Positions 45,302 through 54,194 are shown, counted from the stretch's first letter. The stretch is DNA of 64,000 nucleotides from Antarctobacter heliothermus (GCF_002237555.1 NZ_CP022540.1:2416001-2480000); one strand, 5' to 3'. Program-made: numbers and translations. The notes: generated by a model not told the origin, from the letters alone.

Positions 45302-46364
45302 ACGACCTGTAGCGTCGCGGTGCCCATTTCGCCGCCCGAGGGCACCAGCTTCTCGCCGGTGCGCATCAGTGCCTCGGCGTCGTAAATGCCGATGTCGTCA
45401 TTGGCTCCGGCCACATAAATCTTCTTGGCATCGGTTGAGATATTTATGACGCAATAGGTGCGCGGCAGGTCCACGCGTTGAGCAACTCTCTGGTGTCCAC
45501 GTCATGTTGCGACAGTTGGGTGTAGACGCCGTACAGCAGGCCATCCGCGTTCGGATCGCGCACGCCACAGAACATCAACACGTCAAGCGAGGCAAAACCC
45601 TGTACCTCTGGTTCTCCGGTTTCCAGGTCGACCGCGGAATAGCCTTAGATGAAATCCGCAAGTTCTGTCTGCGTGTCGTCGCTGAAGACTGCGGCGGTGT
45701 ACATCAGCATGAACCCAGCGTTCTGGATGCCTATGGGCCGAAAGGCCAAAACAGTCGGCGGGCTGTGCAGGGGGCGGTCCCCAGCTGGATTGGGGAATGG
45801 CGACCTCTCGTGTGCCGGTTGCGGGGTCCATGTCGTAGATCTCATGCGCGCCGATATCGATCGTGCCGTCATCGCCGGTCTACATCACGGTTGACCGGCG
45901 CGGGCAGGATAAGTGCGGACCGGCTCTGTCTCTAACCCGCCACTGGCGGCGTAGACTGCGAATTCCGGCTCCACTACCTTATTGCAGTCGATCAGCTTTT
46001 TGGTGGGGGAGTTTTCTGACCCATCCGCTGCGACTGCCAAAGAGCCGATGGACCGGCGCGAGATCTCGTCCGTGGGCCGGGCGACGTAGAACACCTTTTC
46101 ACAGGTTTTGATGTCGATCCCGATCACCTCCTGCCAGCGGTTGACCGGCACATAGGCCGGATTGTCGTCAGGTGTCATCTGGATCAAGCTCGGGCTCATT
46201 TCCGTGCCCTTAGGGCGCTCCTTGATCACGGCAGGTTCGGACGTGTCAAAAACATAGAGGTTGCCGGGTTCGGCCACGACGACTAGCAGATCCTTCGCGG
46301 CGGCGGGTGCGGTCGCCACATAAAGAGCGGTTAGTGGAAATGCGTGTGTCGTCATGCGCCTCAT
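45298..46364 (-). pseudogene. qhpB: Quinohemoprotein amine dehydrogenase beta subunit, broken by frameshifts
   Basis: The N-terminal part from 46364 to 45885 has a signal-like start and the propeller blades MSPSLIQMTPDDNPAYVPVN, QEVIGIDIKTCEKVFYVARP, SIGSLAVAADGS and GGLETEPVRTYPA. Reading continues in other frames with EIYDMDPATGTREVAIP, GIQNAGFMLMYTAAVFSDD, VDLETGEPEVQGFASLDVLM and the final blade DLPRTYCVINISTDAKKIYV, DDIGIYDAEALMRTGEKLVP. The stop is at 45298. So the whole subunit is present but has several frame changes and a stop codon after DFI. Not functional as read. Confidence 0.85.
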
Positions 46365-46374
46365 GTGTTCGAGG

Positions 46375-47022
46375 CTATGGAGAAGACGGTGCCAAGTGCA
46401 CGCCAGTCGTCACCGTCACCCGTGCTCTCGCCGGGCGCGCTTTGTGGCGTGACAGCAGCATCCGTGCCTTGGCGGCAACCGCGTCGTAGGATCCTTTGCC
46501 GCCGATCGTCTTGTGGTTGAGGTCATGCAGCGTCCTTGGTCTGTCCATCGACACGGTCAGGCCAAAACAATGATCGTCCAGACAGTCTGCCAACGATTCC
46601 GTAAGCAGTGTTACGTCGGTGGTCAGGGTGCAGCGCCCTTCCTTGCCGAGTGCCGCAAAACGCGGCTTTGCGTGGGCGACCATGTCGCGGATCAGTGGCA
46701 TGTTCGACAGCGGCTCACCGCCAAACAAGACGATGTTATAGGCTTTGTGGTTCGGGCTTTCGTTCAGCAACAGATCGATCGACTGCTCCGCCGAGTCAAA
46801 GGCCGTTTTACGCCCGGCGCCGGGGGTATCAAGATCCTCCTTGTCGCAGTAGGTGCAAGCTAGATTGCAGCTGGTGGTCACGTTCGTTCGGGATGATCGT
46901 AAACAGCGGAAAGTTCTCGATCTTGATGTCGAGGCGTTCCGCCTTGGCCGGGCTGGCGTCGGTGAGGATGTCCAGGTCCAGCAGTCGCTGCTCCTGTGCG
47001 GCAAGGCCGCGATCACCACGCC
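46375..47022 (-). pseudogene. qhpD: Radical SAM maturase of quinohemoprotein amine dehydrogenase, truncated
   Basis: The radical SAM cluster motif is intact: TTSCNLACTYCDKEDLD (CxxxCxxC). It continues with NIVLFGGEPLSNMPLIRDMV, LADCLDDHCFGLTVSMDRPR and HDLNHKTIGGKGSYDAVA. The segment before it is in another frame (LDLDILTDASPAKAERLDIK, FPLFTIIPNE), showing a frameshift. After about VTVTTGV the protein ends abruptly, so the C-terminal half, including the auxiliary Fe-S cluster cysteines, is missing. In intact systems this enzyme makes thioether crosslinks in the gamma subunit. No gamma or alpha subunit gene is found nearby. Confidence 0.83.
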
Positions 47023-47175
47023 GTGACGCTATCAGGTAAGGCTAGCCTGTCGATCTCCGAAATTGCCGACCGTCTGGGATACTCCGAGGCCAGTCGTTTT
47101 GACCGGGCGTTTCGCCGTTGCTACGGCAAGGCTCCCAACGCCAAAAGATGGTCATGTAGTCCGGACGGGGGTTGA
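47023..47175 (+). pseudogene. C-terminal fragment of an AraC-family regulator
   Basis: The frame from 47023 to the stop at 47173 encodes VTLSGKASLSISEIADRLGY, EASRFDRAFRRCYGKAPNAK, RW. That is the second helix-turn-helix and C-terminal tail of an AraC regulator with everything before it missing. It abuts the radical SAM remnant. qhp loci carry an AraC-type activator gene (qhpR) next to the structural genes, so this is probably its remnant. Confidence 0.75.
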
Positions 47176-47283
47176 CGCCCTATAGGTTTAGACCAAGCAT
47201 TCGACGATGTTGGTTGTTTCCGCAAACTGCGCCATTCATGCCGTAGGGCGTGGAGCACGCCATGTGCAAAGCTGAGGGGGGGG

Positions 47284-47886
47284 ATGATGAGCCAGCCAGA
47301 CAATTTCCGAAAAATCCAGACACAGGGCGTGCACCATATCACGCTGATCGGTGCAGACAGGCAGACCTCGATCGATTTCTGGGAAGGGGTGTTGGGGATG
47401 CCGTTCGTCTTTGACCAGCCGAATCTGGATGACCCGAACGAAGGGCATCTGTACTTCGATCCGGGTGACGGGCGCTTGATCACGATCTTCACCAATGAAA
47501 ACCGTAAGGCTGATGCCAAAGCGGTGCCCGAAGCGACAGGGTCGCTGCATCATCTTGCGCTGAACGTCAGCCAAGCCAGCTTTTGGCAGGTGGCGGCGCG
47601 GCTGGACGCGCGTGGTGTATCGCATTCGGGTCCGGTGGACCGGGGGTTTATGGATTCGATCTATTTCCGCGATCCGCTGGGCCTTCGCCTTGAATTGGCA
47701 AGCTATCGGTTTGAGCCGCCAGAGGGCTGTCGCCATGCGGATGTGATGATCGAGGCGCACCGCATCCGAGTCGGACGCGGCGACCACCACATTGATCGGG
47801 AGCATTTGGCCGACGCCATCGAGTTGCTGGTCGAGCGGCGACAGCAGTCCTTGTCGACTGACCGAGACGCCAAGAATCCATATTAA
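47284..47886 (+). CDS. VOC-fold (glyoxalase/dioxygenase superfamily) protein
   Basis: 200 residues. First betaalphabetabetabeta module begins GVHHITLIGADRQTSIDFWEGVLGMPF, the second SLHHLALNVSQASFWQVAARL, ending RLELASYRF. The metal ligands expected are His in HHITL, His in HHLAL and Glu in LELAS. It is much shorter than 4-hydroxyphenylpyruvate dioxygenase and is one of the PcpA/LinE or glyoxalase-like enzymes of unknown substrate. It is convergent with the MarR gene (4-base overlap) and lies beside the aromatic genes. The C-terminal tail is polar and variable. Confidence 0.85.
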   Translation: MMSQPDNFRKIQTQGVHHITLIGADRQTSIDFWEGVLGMPFVFDQPNLDDPNEGHLYFDPGDGRLITIFTNENRKADAKAVPEATGSLHHLALNVSQASFWQVAARLDARGVSHSGPVDRGFMDSIYFRDPLGLRLELASYRFEPPEGCRHADVMIEAHRIRVGRGDHHIDREHLADAIELLVERRQQSLSTDRDAKNPY

Positions 47887-48362
47887 GACCGCGGTCCGCG
47901 TTCGAATTCGGGCGGGGCGGCACAGGTTGCGATAGCCTCTGACAGGGCGGCAAGCCCACGTTCCAGTGCGGCGCGATCCTCAGGAGACATGGCGCGCAGG
48001 ATCTCGTTTGACCGTGCTTCGACTTGTGGCAAGGCATCCGCGAACAGGGCGCGCCCGCGTTTGGTGCAGGCGTATACTTTCAACCGCCTGTCGTTCGGGG
48101 CGATGTTGCGCGTGATCAGCCCCTTGTCCTCCAACTTTTGTGAGGCGCGGCTAACCTGGACGCGGTCCAGCGTGGACCGGCGGCTGAGGTCGCGCGAGGT
48201 GACCTCTGCCTCGCCAGCCAGCAGAAACAGTAGCCGCCATTCTTCGCGGCTGAGGCCGTAACCACGCCCGTACACGTTGGCTAGATTGCGCGAAAACCCT
48301 TCGGCCGCCACTGCAAGGCGGTAAGGGAAAAAGGTTTCCAACGGTCGGGTCAGTTTGTCCAT
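47883..48362 (-). CDS. MarR-family regulator of the aromatic cluster
   Basis: 159 residues with the MarR winged helix: YGLSREEWRLLFLLAGEAEVTSRDLSRR, DRVQVSRASQKLEDKGLITR, and the wing NDRRLKVYACTKRGRAL. It is the last gene of a minus-strand operon with a DUF2783 gene and a flavin monooxygenase gene. A ligand such as an aromatic acid probably relieves repression. The palindromes between hmgA and maiA at 55602-55649 are MarR-like and are candidate targets. Confidence 0.92.
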   Translation of the reverse strand: MDKLTRPLETFFPYRLAVAAEGFSRNLANVYGRGYGLSREEWRLLFLLAGEAEVTSRDLSRRSTLDRVQVSRASQKLEDKGLITRNIAPNDRRLKVYACTKRGRALFADALPQVEARSNEILRAMSPEDRAALERGLAALSEAIATCAAPPEFERGPRS

Positions 48363-48378
48363 TGGGGCGCGGCCAGGT

Positions 48379-48576
48379 TTATCGGTCGGGTTTCGACGCG
48401 GCCTTTAGCGCCGCGCTGATGATCTGCGTGTCACCGATCTGGTTGGCAAGGATCAGGATCAGGCGCGCGTTGAGGGCGGCGCTTTCGTCCTCGCTCAATC
48501 CGTCATGGGCAGCGATTAATTCGGCGTAGAAATCATCGGGCCGGTCAAGGTTCGGGGTCAGTGTCAGATCTGCCAT
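48379..48576 (-). CDS. DUF2783 small protein
   Basis: 65 residues: MADLTLTPNLDRPDDFYAEL, then a helix-rich part (LSEDESAALNARLILILANQIG, DTQIISAALKAAS). No signal peptide or cysteine. It sits three bases after the monooxygenase gene and 16 bases before the MarR gene. Its pattern matches DUF2783, a family that accompanies this monooxygenase in Rhodobacterales. It may be a small partner or stabiliser of the enzyme; no function is established. Confidence 0.88.
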   Translation of the reverse strand: MADLTLTPNLDRPDDFYAELIAAHDGLSEDESAALNARLILILANQIGDTQIISAALKAASKPDR

Positions 48577-48579
48577 GTC

Positions 48580-50202
48580 TTACTCCAGTCCAATCGCGTG
48601 GCGCAGGGCCGCGCGGGTGGCGGCCTCGTCATAGTGATCCCAGCGCGCGGTCACATGCTGGTCGGGCCGGATCAGATAGACGCCCGAGGTGACCTGTCCC
48701 AGATAGCGGTCTGCCAGAACGCCGCTGGCCGTGCCGGAGGTCGTCAGGGCGACCCGGCGCAGAGCGATGCCTGCTTCTTCCAATTCGTCTGGGGCCAGTT
48801 CGTCTATGGTCAGAAGGACAAACCCGCCGCCCAGTTTATCCAGAAGATAGCCGTCCTCTAGCGGCGCATCAGGGCAGGGGCTGCCGGGGCGGGTGCGCGA
48901 GGGTCCACCGGGCAGGGCATCGGCCCCGTTCAGCGGACCGTTGTCATAGACACAAGGCACCGAAAGGCGGCCCGAATTGACCAGAGGGCGAGCAAATTCA
49001 AACTGTTCCGCCAGATCCAGCACCGCGTTGCGGAAGATATGGCTGATCTTCGATTTCGGCGTGATAAAATCCGTCGCCCTTGTGGAGTTCAGGATGTTCT
49101 CATCCGCGCCAAAGACGCGCTCGGCGTCGTAGGTGTCTAGCAGCGCATCCGGCGCCTTGCCGTCGATCACCAGACCCAGCTTCCAGCCAAGGTTATCGAC
49201 GTCCTGCATTCCGGAATTCGCGCCGCGCGCCCCAAAGGGCGACACCTGATGCGCCGCATCTCCGGCAAAGAGCACGCGACCATGGCGGAATTTCTTCATT
49301 CGGCGACATTGGAACGTATAGATCGAGGTCCAGACGATCTCATAGTCGACCTCACCCAGCATGGCGTCCAGCCGGGCGCGGACGTTTTCCTCTTGCAGTT
49401 CGGTCTTGCGGTCGATGTCCCAGCCGATCTGGAAATCCACCCGCCAGACGCCATCGGGTTGCTTGTGCAGCAGGGTCGAGGCACCGGATTTGAAGTGCGG
49501 TTCAAACCAGAACCACCGCTCGGTCGGGAATTCCGTGTTCACCATTTTGATGTCGGCGATGAGAAAGCTGTCCTCAAAGACGCGGCCCTCAAAATCCAGC
49601 CCCATCATGCCGCGCAGCGGGCTGGAGGCACCATCACATCCGATCAGCCAGTCGGCCTCGATGGTGTACGGCCCCTCGGGTGTGGTGATCTCTAGCGTGA
49701 CGTGATCGTCGTGGGGGCTGACATTGTCGACGCGGTTCTTGCCGCGCAACTCGATCGGCGCGCCATTGGCCTGCGCTTCACGAACGCGCTCGACAAGGAA
49801 GCGTTCGAAATAGGGCTGTTGCAGGTTGATGAAGGCCGGGAACTTGTGGCCTTCCTCTGGCAGCAGGTTGAACTCAAACACCTTGCGGTCGTCGTGGAAC
49901 ACCTTGCCAAGATTCCAGACCACGCCCTTGTCCAGCATCGGTTTGCCGCAGCCATAGCGGTCGGCGATTTCCAGACTGCGCTTGGCGAAACAGATTGCGC
50001 GGCTGCCCATGCCAATGCCCTCGTGGTCGTCCAGCACGACAACCGGGATGCCCTGAAGACCAAGGTCCAGCGCTGTGGCAATCCCGATGGGCCCGCCGCC
50101 CATGACGACAACCGGGTGCCGGACGGGGGTGTCTGCGTCCTGATCGGCGGTGCGTTCGTAAGGGTAGAGTTTGAAAGCCAATTGGTAACGGTCGTGGAGC
50201 AT
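48580..50202 (-). CDS. FAD-dependent aromatic monooxygenase (MhpA/PobA superfamily)
   Basis: 540 residues; ATG at 50202 with GAGGATCAGGAA upstream. FAD/NAD motifs: VVVMGGGPIGIATALDLGL, DWLIGCDGASSPLR, and RVLFAGDAAHQVSPFGARGANSGM with the GD motif. The C-terminal 120 residues form a thioredoxin-like domain. It resembles 3-(3-hydroxyphenyl)propionate hydroxylase but its operon leads to homogentisate dioxygenase, so hydroxylation of a phenylacetate-type acid to homogentisate is the likely role. That substrate assignment is inference from context. Confidence 0.9.
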   Translation of the reverse strand: MLHDRYQLAFKLYPYERTADQDADTPVRHPVVVMGGGPIGIATALDLGLQGIPVVVLDDHEGIGMGSRAICFAKRSLEIADRYGCGKPMLDKGVVWNLGKVFHDDRKVFEFNLLPEEGHKFPAFINLQQPYFERFLVERVREAQANGAPIELRGKNRVDNVSPHDDHVTLEITTPEGPYTIEADWLIGCDGASSPLRGMMGLDFEGRVFEDSFLIADIKMVNTEFPTERWFWFEPHFKSGASTLLHKQPDGVWRVDFQIGWDIDRKTELQEENVRARLDAMLGEVDYEIVWTSIYTFQCRRMKKFRHGRVLFAGDAAHQVSPFGARGANSGMQDVDNLGWKLGLVIDGKAPDALLDTYDAERVFGADENILNSTRATDFITPKSKISHIFRNAVLDLAEQFEFARPLVNSGRLSVPCVYDNGPLNGADALPGGPSRTRPGSPCPDAPLEDGYLLDKLGGGFVLLTIDELAPDELEEAGIALRRVALTTSGTASGVLADRYLGQVTSGVYLIRPDQHVTARWDHYDEAATRAALRHAIGLE

Positions 50203-50214
50203 TTCCTGATCCTC

Positions 50215-51231
50215 TCAGAAGTCGCGCTGATTGCCGGGACGAATGTCGACCAGGGGCATCGGTCCGGGATACCGAATCCATTGCGGGTGATAGCTGTCGA
50301 GGCGGATGTCAGCGAAGTTCGTCAATTCGGACTGCACCACCCTGTCAAGATTTCCGCCACCAAAGGCCTGTTCTTGGTGTTTGCAAAACAGCGATCCGTC
50401 GAAGGGAAAGAACTCTGGCAGGCCGTTGCTCCGCGAAATTTGGAAACTGGCCGTAAACGCCTGGAAATCGCTCAATGTGTCGGTTTCTCTGGGAAGGTCG
50501 GCATACCAGCGCCAGGCATTCCAGCATGCGGTATTGGTCGCCGCAGAGGACATCGGCGGCACATCATAACCATATAGCTGAAGGCCATAGGCATTGAGAT
50601 GATCAATCCGTTGGACGTAGTGGAAATCATCGCCTGTGTGGTTGAACATCCGTGTCAGAACGTCTTGGGACATCCGGAGTTTTCTGGCGTCCTGTGAAAT
50701 CATGCCCATCGCCTGAATTGCGATGCCATACGCCCTCTGAACGTCGTCGCGCGTGAATTGGCCCTCTGGCAATACCAATCCAGGCGCATGAAAACCAAGT
50801 CGCGACGTCGGATGCACATAGCGGCTGGACTTCCAGCCTTGGCCAGACCTGGTGTCAAGGTTGCCACCCATGAAAGCTACTGCACAGGCTGACAGGTACT
50901 CAGCGCCCGGATCGACTCGGGTCGTCACTGCATTGTCGTAGATCACATGGGCCATTACGATGGCCTCGGCAAAGGAACCGCCCGGGCTTTCCAGACACAA
51001 GACAATCTGACTGTCGGTTTGGGGGGACGGGAAGTTGTCCACCTTGGCGATTTCGGTTTGGAGGAGCTCCAAAAGTTCGTTGGCATCGCCGGACTGGATT
51101 TGTCCACTCACCTTCAGGCTGCATCCCAAGGCAGGGTCCGTCTGGATTGGGCCAACTCTTTCAATGGTTGCCGCATGGGCCGTGCCTGCAGTCATCAGGC
51201 TGATCAGCGTCGCGCCGAAAATCTTGTACAT
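50215..51231 (-). CDS. Periplasmic ClpP/crotonase-fold protein (COG3904-like)
   Basis: 338 residues from the ATG at 51231 (GGAGGAG upstream), with a signal peptide MYKIFGATLISLMTAGTAHA. The ClpP-like part has VLCLESPGGSFAEAIVMAHVI and AEYLSACAVAFMGG, where Ser of SACA fits the nucleophile position, and HPTSRLGFHAPG, where the His may complete the active site. The C-terminal 180 residues are helical and end with a conserved-looking FFPFDGSLFCKHQEQ. GC content is visibly lower than in the neighbours. It lies 12 bases before the monooxygenase gene inside an aromatic operon, with no evident connection to it. Confidence 0.8.
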   Translation of the reverse strand: MYKIFGATLISLMTAGTAHAATIERVGPIQTDPALGCSLKVSGQIQSGDANELLELLQTEIAKVDNFPSPQTDSQIVLCLESPGGSFAEAIVMAHVIYDNAVTTRVDPGAEYLSACAVAFMGGNLDTRSGQGWKSSRYVHPTSRLGFHAPGLVLPEGQFTRDDVQRAYGIAIQAMGMISQDARKLRMSQDVLTRMFNHTGDDFHYVQRIDHLNAYGLQLYGYDVPPMSSAATNTACWNAWRWYADLPRETDTLSDFQAFTASFQISRSNGLPEFFPFDGSLFCKHQEQAFGGGNLDRVVQSELTNFADIRLDSYHPQWIRYPGPMPLVDIRPGNQRDF

Positions 51232-51290
51232 ACCGGCTCCTCCGTTCCGGTGGTGGGAAAGGTGCGCGGAATACGCGCACCTAAATGTGT

Positions 51291-52241
51291 TTATCCCTGC
51301 AAACTTGCCCACATGTCCTTGTCGCGCTGGGCGGTCCAGACGCGCGGCGTGTCGATGCCGCGGGCCTCGTCATAGGCGCGGGCGACGTTGAAGGGCAGGC
51401 AATGTTCGTAGATCGCATAGTCCGAGAATTTCGGGTCACATTCGGCGCGACAGGCGTCCCATGCCTCTTTCAGCGACCCGCCACGGGCGACAACCTTTGC
51501 CACCGGCTTGTAGGTCGAGTTCACGAAATCCGCTGTTGCCGCTATGGCCTTGGCAACCATTTCCTCGCCGACCAGCGCATCACCGCGTCCCGGTGCGATG
51601 CTCTTGGGTTCAAACATGGCGATATTGGCCAGCGTGTCTTCCCAGTCGCCGAAATGGCCGTCGCCGCAATAGCAGGCAGAGTGGTATTCGACGATATCGC
51701 CGGTGAACATGACCTCTTGATCGGGCACCCAGACCACCGCGTCACCCGCCGTATGGGCGCGACCCAGATGCATGATGTCGACGCGGCGGTTGCCAAGGTA
51801 GACGGTCATCGAGTCCGAAAACGTGGTGGTTGGCCACGTCAGGCCGGGGATTTCCTCATGGCCCTGAAACAGGCGCGGAAAGCGGTCGAATTCGCTGTCC
51901 CAGTCTTCTTGCCCGCGTTCGGCCACCATCGACCGGGCCACGTCGGACATGATGATTTCCCGCGCGCCATAGGCCGACGCGCCCAACACGCGGACCGCGT
52001 GGTAATGGGTCAACACAAGGTGGCTGATCGGCTTGTCGGTGACGCTGCGCACATGCTCCATCACCTTGCGGGCCAGACGCGGGGTGGCCTGCGCCTCGAC
52101 GATCATCACGCTGTCGTCGCCGATGATAACGCCGGTGTTGGGGTCGCCTTCGGCGGTAAAGGCGTACAGACCCTCACCTACCTTGGTAAAGCTGGTCTTT
52201 TTCTCTTCCATGTCTCCGGCGGATGCAAAAGCCTTTGTCAT
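51291..52241 (-). CDS. Metallo-beta-lactamase-fold protein with variant metal site
   Basis: 316 residues starting MTKAFASAGDMEEKK with AAGGGAT upstream. The MBL fold is shown by NTGVIIGDDSVMIVEAQATP, LVLTHYHAVRVLGA, HLGRAHTAGDAVVWVP and FTGDIVEYHSACYCGDGHFGDW. The usual HxHxDH motif appears as HYHAVR, so the two residues of the second zinc site are replaced by Val and Arg. The first-site ligands and the HTAGD and GDIVE residues are kept. It may be a one-metal hydrolase or have lost lactamase-type hydrolysis. It lies between the ClpP-like gene and the DUF2585 gene in the homogentisate region. Confidence 0.87.
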   Translation of the reverse strand: MTKAFASAGDMEEKKTSFTKVGEGLYAFTAEGDPNTGVIIGDDSVMIVEAQATPRLARKVMEHVRSVTDKPISHLVLTHYHAVRVLGASAYGAREIIMSDVARSMVAERGQEDWDSEFDRFPRLFQGHEEIPGLTWPTTTFSDSMTVYLGNRRVDIMHLGRAHTAGDAVVWVPDQEVMFTGDIVEYHSACYCGDGHFGDWEDTLANIAMFEPKSIAPGRGDALVGEEMVAKAIAATADFVNSTYKPVAKVVARGGSLKEAWDACRAECDPKFSDYAIYEHCLPFNVARAYDEARGIDTPRVWTAQRDKDMWASLQG

Positions 52242-52288
52242 GTGATCCCTTTCAAGTCTCTGGACGCAGTCGCGTCTTTGTGATTCCA

Positions 52289-52861
52289 ATGCAGGTCATG
52301 ACCTATGGCCTGAAACCCGCGCTTATCTTTCTGTTCATCACCGCCGCGATGGCGACGGTGCTGTTGTTCATGGGGCGTGATCTTATCTGCCCCTGTGGCT
52401 ACGTTTCGTTCTGGACCGGTCCGGGTGCGCCGCCACGTGAAGGTAGCCAGCATCTGTTCGATCTCTACTCGCCCAGTCACCTGATCCACGGGTTGCTGTT
52501 TTTCGGCGTGCTCGCGCTGGTGGCCCGACGTCTCAGTATAAACATCCGTTTTGCCATCGCGCTGATCGTTGAGGCAGGGTGGGAGATCCTTGAAAACACC
52601 CCTTTGGTGATTGAACGCTATCGCGCGGTGACGGTCTCGCTCGACTACAACGGCGATAGCGTGATCAACTCTATCTTCGACGTGATCGCGATGGTTGTCG
52701 GTTTCTATCTCGCGCGCGTTTTGCCAGTTTGGGTCAGCGTAGCCATCGTGATCGGCCTTGAGGTTCTGACCGCGTTCCTGATCCGCGATGGTCTGGCCCT
52801 GAATATCCTGATGCTGTTCTGGCCGCTGGAATCGGTCCTTCAGTGGCAGCAGGGCGGATAA
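52289..52861 (+). CDS. DUF2585 (UPF0314) membrane protein
   Basis: About 190 residues with five hydrophobic segments. The DUF2585 signature is visible as MGRDLICPCGYVSFWTGPG, SQHLFDLYSPSHLIHGLLFF, and the charged EAGWEILENTPLVIERYR followed by DYNGDSVINSIFDV. The start is uncertain: ATG at 52289 (MQVMTYG) or 52298 (MTYGLKP), neither with a strong ribosome binding site. It is divergent from the MBL gene and convergent with fahA, five bases away. The function is unknown. Confidence 0.85.
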   Translation: MQVMTYGLKPALIFLFITAAMATVLLFMGRDLICPCGYVSFWTGPGAPPREGSQHLFDLYSPSHLIHGLLFFGVLALVARRLSINIRFAIALIVEAGWEILENTPLVIERYRAVTVSLDYNGDSVINSIFDVIAMVVGFYLARVLPVWVSVAIVIGLEVLTAFLIRDGLALNILMLFWPLESVLQWQQGG

Positions 52862-52866
52862 TAGGG

Positions 52867-54132
52867 TCATTTCCGGCCCCCATACGGATCGTCTAGCGCG
52901 GGCAGCACCGTGCCGGTGCAGTCGCCAAAGCCGATTTTGTATCCATCGCCCTTGGCCGCCCCGCGCAGGGTCAGCGTATCGCCGTCCTCTAGAAAGCTGC
53001 GCCGCTCGCCGCTGTCTAGCGTGACCGGCTCTTTGCCGCCCCAGCTGAGTTCCAGTAATGCGCCGCGCGCATTCTTGTCCGGGCCAGAGATGGTGCCTGA
53101 GCCTAGCAAATCGCCGACCGACATCGGGCAGCCGCTGGTGGTGTGATGCGCCAGTTGCTGAGCGGAGGAATAGTACATCTCTTTGTAGTTCGTCTGCGCG
53201 ATCACCGTCTCGGGCTTGCCCTCGGGCGCTAGGCCCACCTCTAGATCAATATCGTATAGCATCGGGCCGGGCTCTTTCAGATAATCCAGCAGCACGCGCT
53301 CACGGTCTGGTGTTGACACGCGGAATGGCTCCAACGCGGCTTTGGGCACGATCCACGGGCTGATCGAGGTCGCGGTCGCCTTGGCCTGAAACGGGCCAAG
53401 CGGCTGGTATTCCCACGCCTGAATGTCGCGCGCCGACCAGTCGTTCAGCAGCACATAGCCAAAGATCATCGCGTCGGCCTCACCCACTGTGACCGGCCCT
53501 TCGGAGGGGGTGCCGACGATGGCGCCCATTTCCAGTTCCAGATCAAAGCGCGCGCAGGGTGCAAAGCGGGGTAAGTCGTCATCCGGCCCCTTCAACTGGC
53601 CCCATGGACGGCGCACATCGCTTCCAGAGACGACAACCGACGACGCCCGCCCGTTGTATCCAATCGGTATCGACAGCCAGTTCGGCGGCAGCGCGTTTTC
53701 CGCGCCCCGAAACATGGTGCCGACATTGGTGGCGTGGTATTTGGAAGCGTAGAAGTCAGTGTATTCGGCTACCATGAAGGGCATCAGCATCTTTGCGTCC
53801 GTCCGCGGAACAAGAAAGGCTGTCATTGCCTCCGCATCCGTTGCACCTTCGGCCAGAATTTCGGTCACGGTCGTGCGAAAAGCAGCCCAAGCGGCGGCGC
53901 CCAGCGACATGAACTCTGTCCAGTCGCCGAAGGCAAAAACCGCGTCCTCATCATCCATCTGGACCAGCCCGTCAGCCTCCAGCGCGGTGACGTCCAGAAT
54001 CATGTCGCCGATGGCCACACCGCAATGCGCCTCTCCGTCGTCGGCAAGAAAGCTGCCGTAGGGCAGGTTGTTCAGCGGGAAATCGGTATCGGCGGAGTTT
54101 GCACTCTCCACCCAAGATCTGAGAAGCGGCAT
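52867..54132 (-). CDS. fahA: Fumarylacetoacetase
   Basis: 421 residues. N-terminal SH3-like domain (WVESANSADTDFPLNNLPYGSF) and the C-terminal catalytic domain with the metal ligands in PFMVAEYTDFYASKYHATNVG, FDLELEMGAIVG, LNDWSARDIQAWEYQPLGPF and SWGGKEPVTLDSGERRSFLEDGD. It hydrolyses fumarylacetoacetate to fumarate and acetoacetate, the last step of homogentisate breakdown. It is 62 bases after the hmgA gene on the same strand. Confidence 0.97.
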   Translation of the reverse strand: MPLLRSWVESANSADTDFPLNNLPYGSFLADDGEAHCGVAIGDMILDVTALEADGLVQMDDEDAVFAFGDWTEFMSLGAAAWAAFRTTVTEILAEGATDAEAMTAFLVPRTDAKMLMPFMVAEYTDFYASKYHATNVGTMFRGAENALPPNWLSIPIGYNGRASSVVVSGSDVRRPWGQLKGPDDDLPRFAPCARFDLELEMGAIVGTPSEGPVTVGEADAMIFGYVLLNDWSARDIQAWEYQPLGPFQAKATATSISPWIVPKAALEPFRVSTPDRERVLLDYLKEPGPMLYDIDLEVGLAPEGKPETVIAQTNYKEMYYSSAQQLAHHTTSGCPMSVGDLLGSGTISGPDKNARGALLELSWGGKEPVTLDSGERRSFLEDGDTLTLRGAAKGDGYKIGFGDCTGTVLPALDDPYGGRK

Positions 54133-54194
54133 TCAGGAGGCTCCGGTCGTCTGGTGTTTCTATGTGTGGACCGGGGGTGGCCCCCCTTCGTCCC

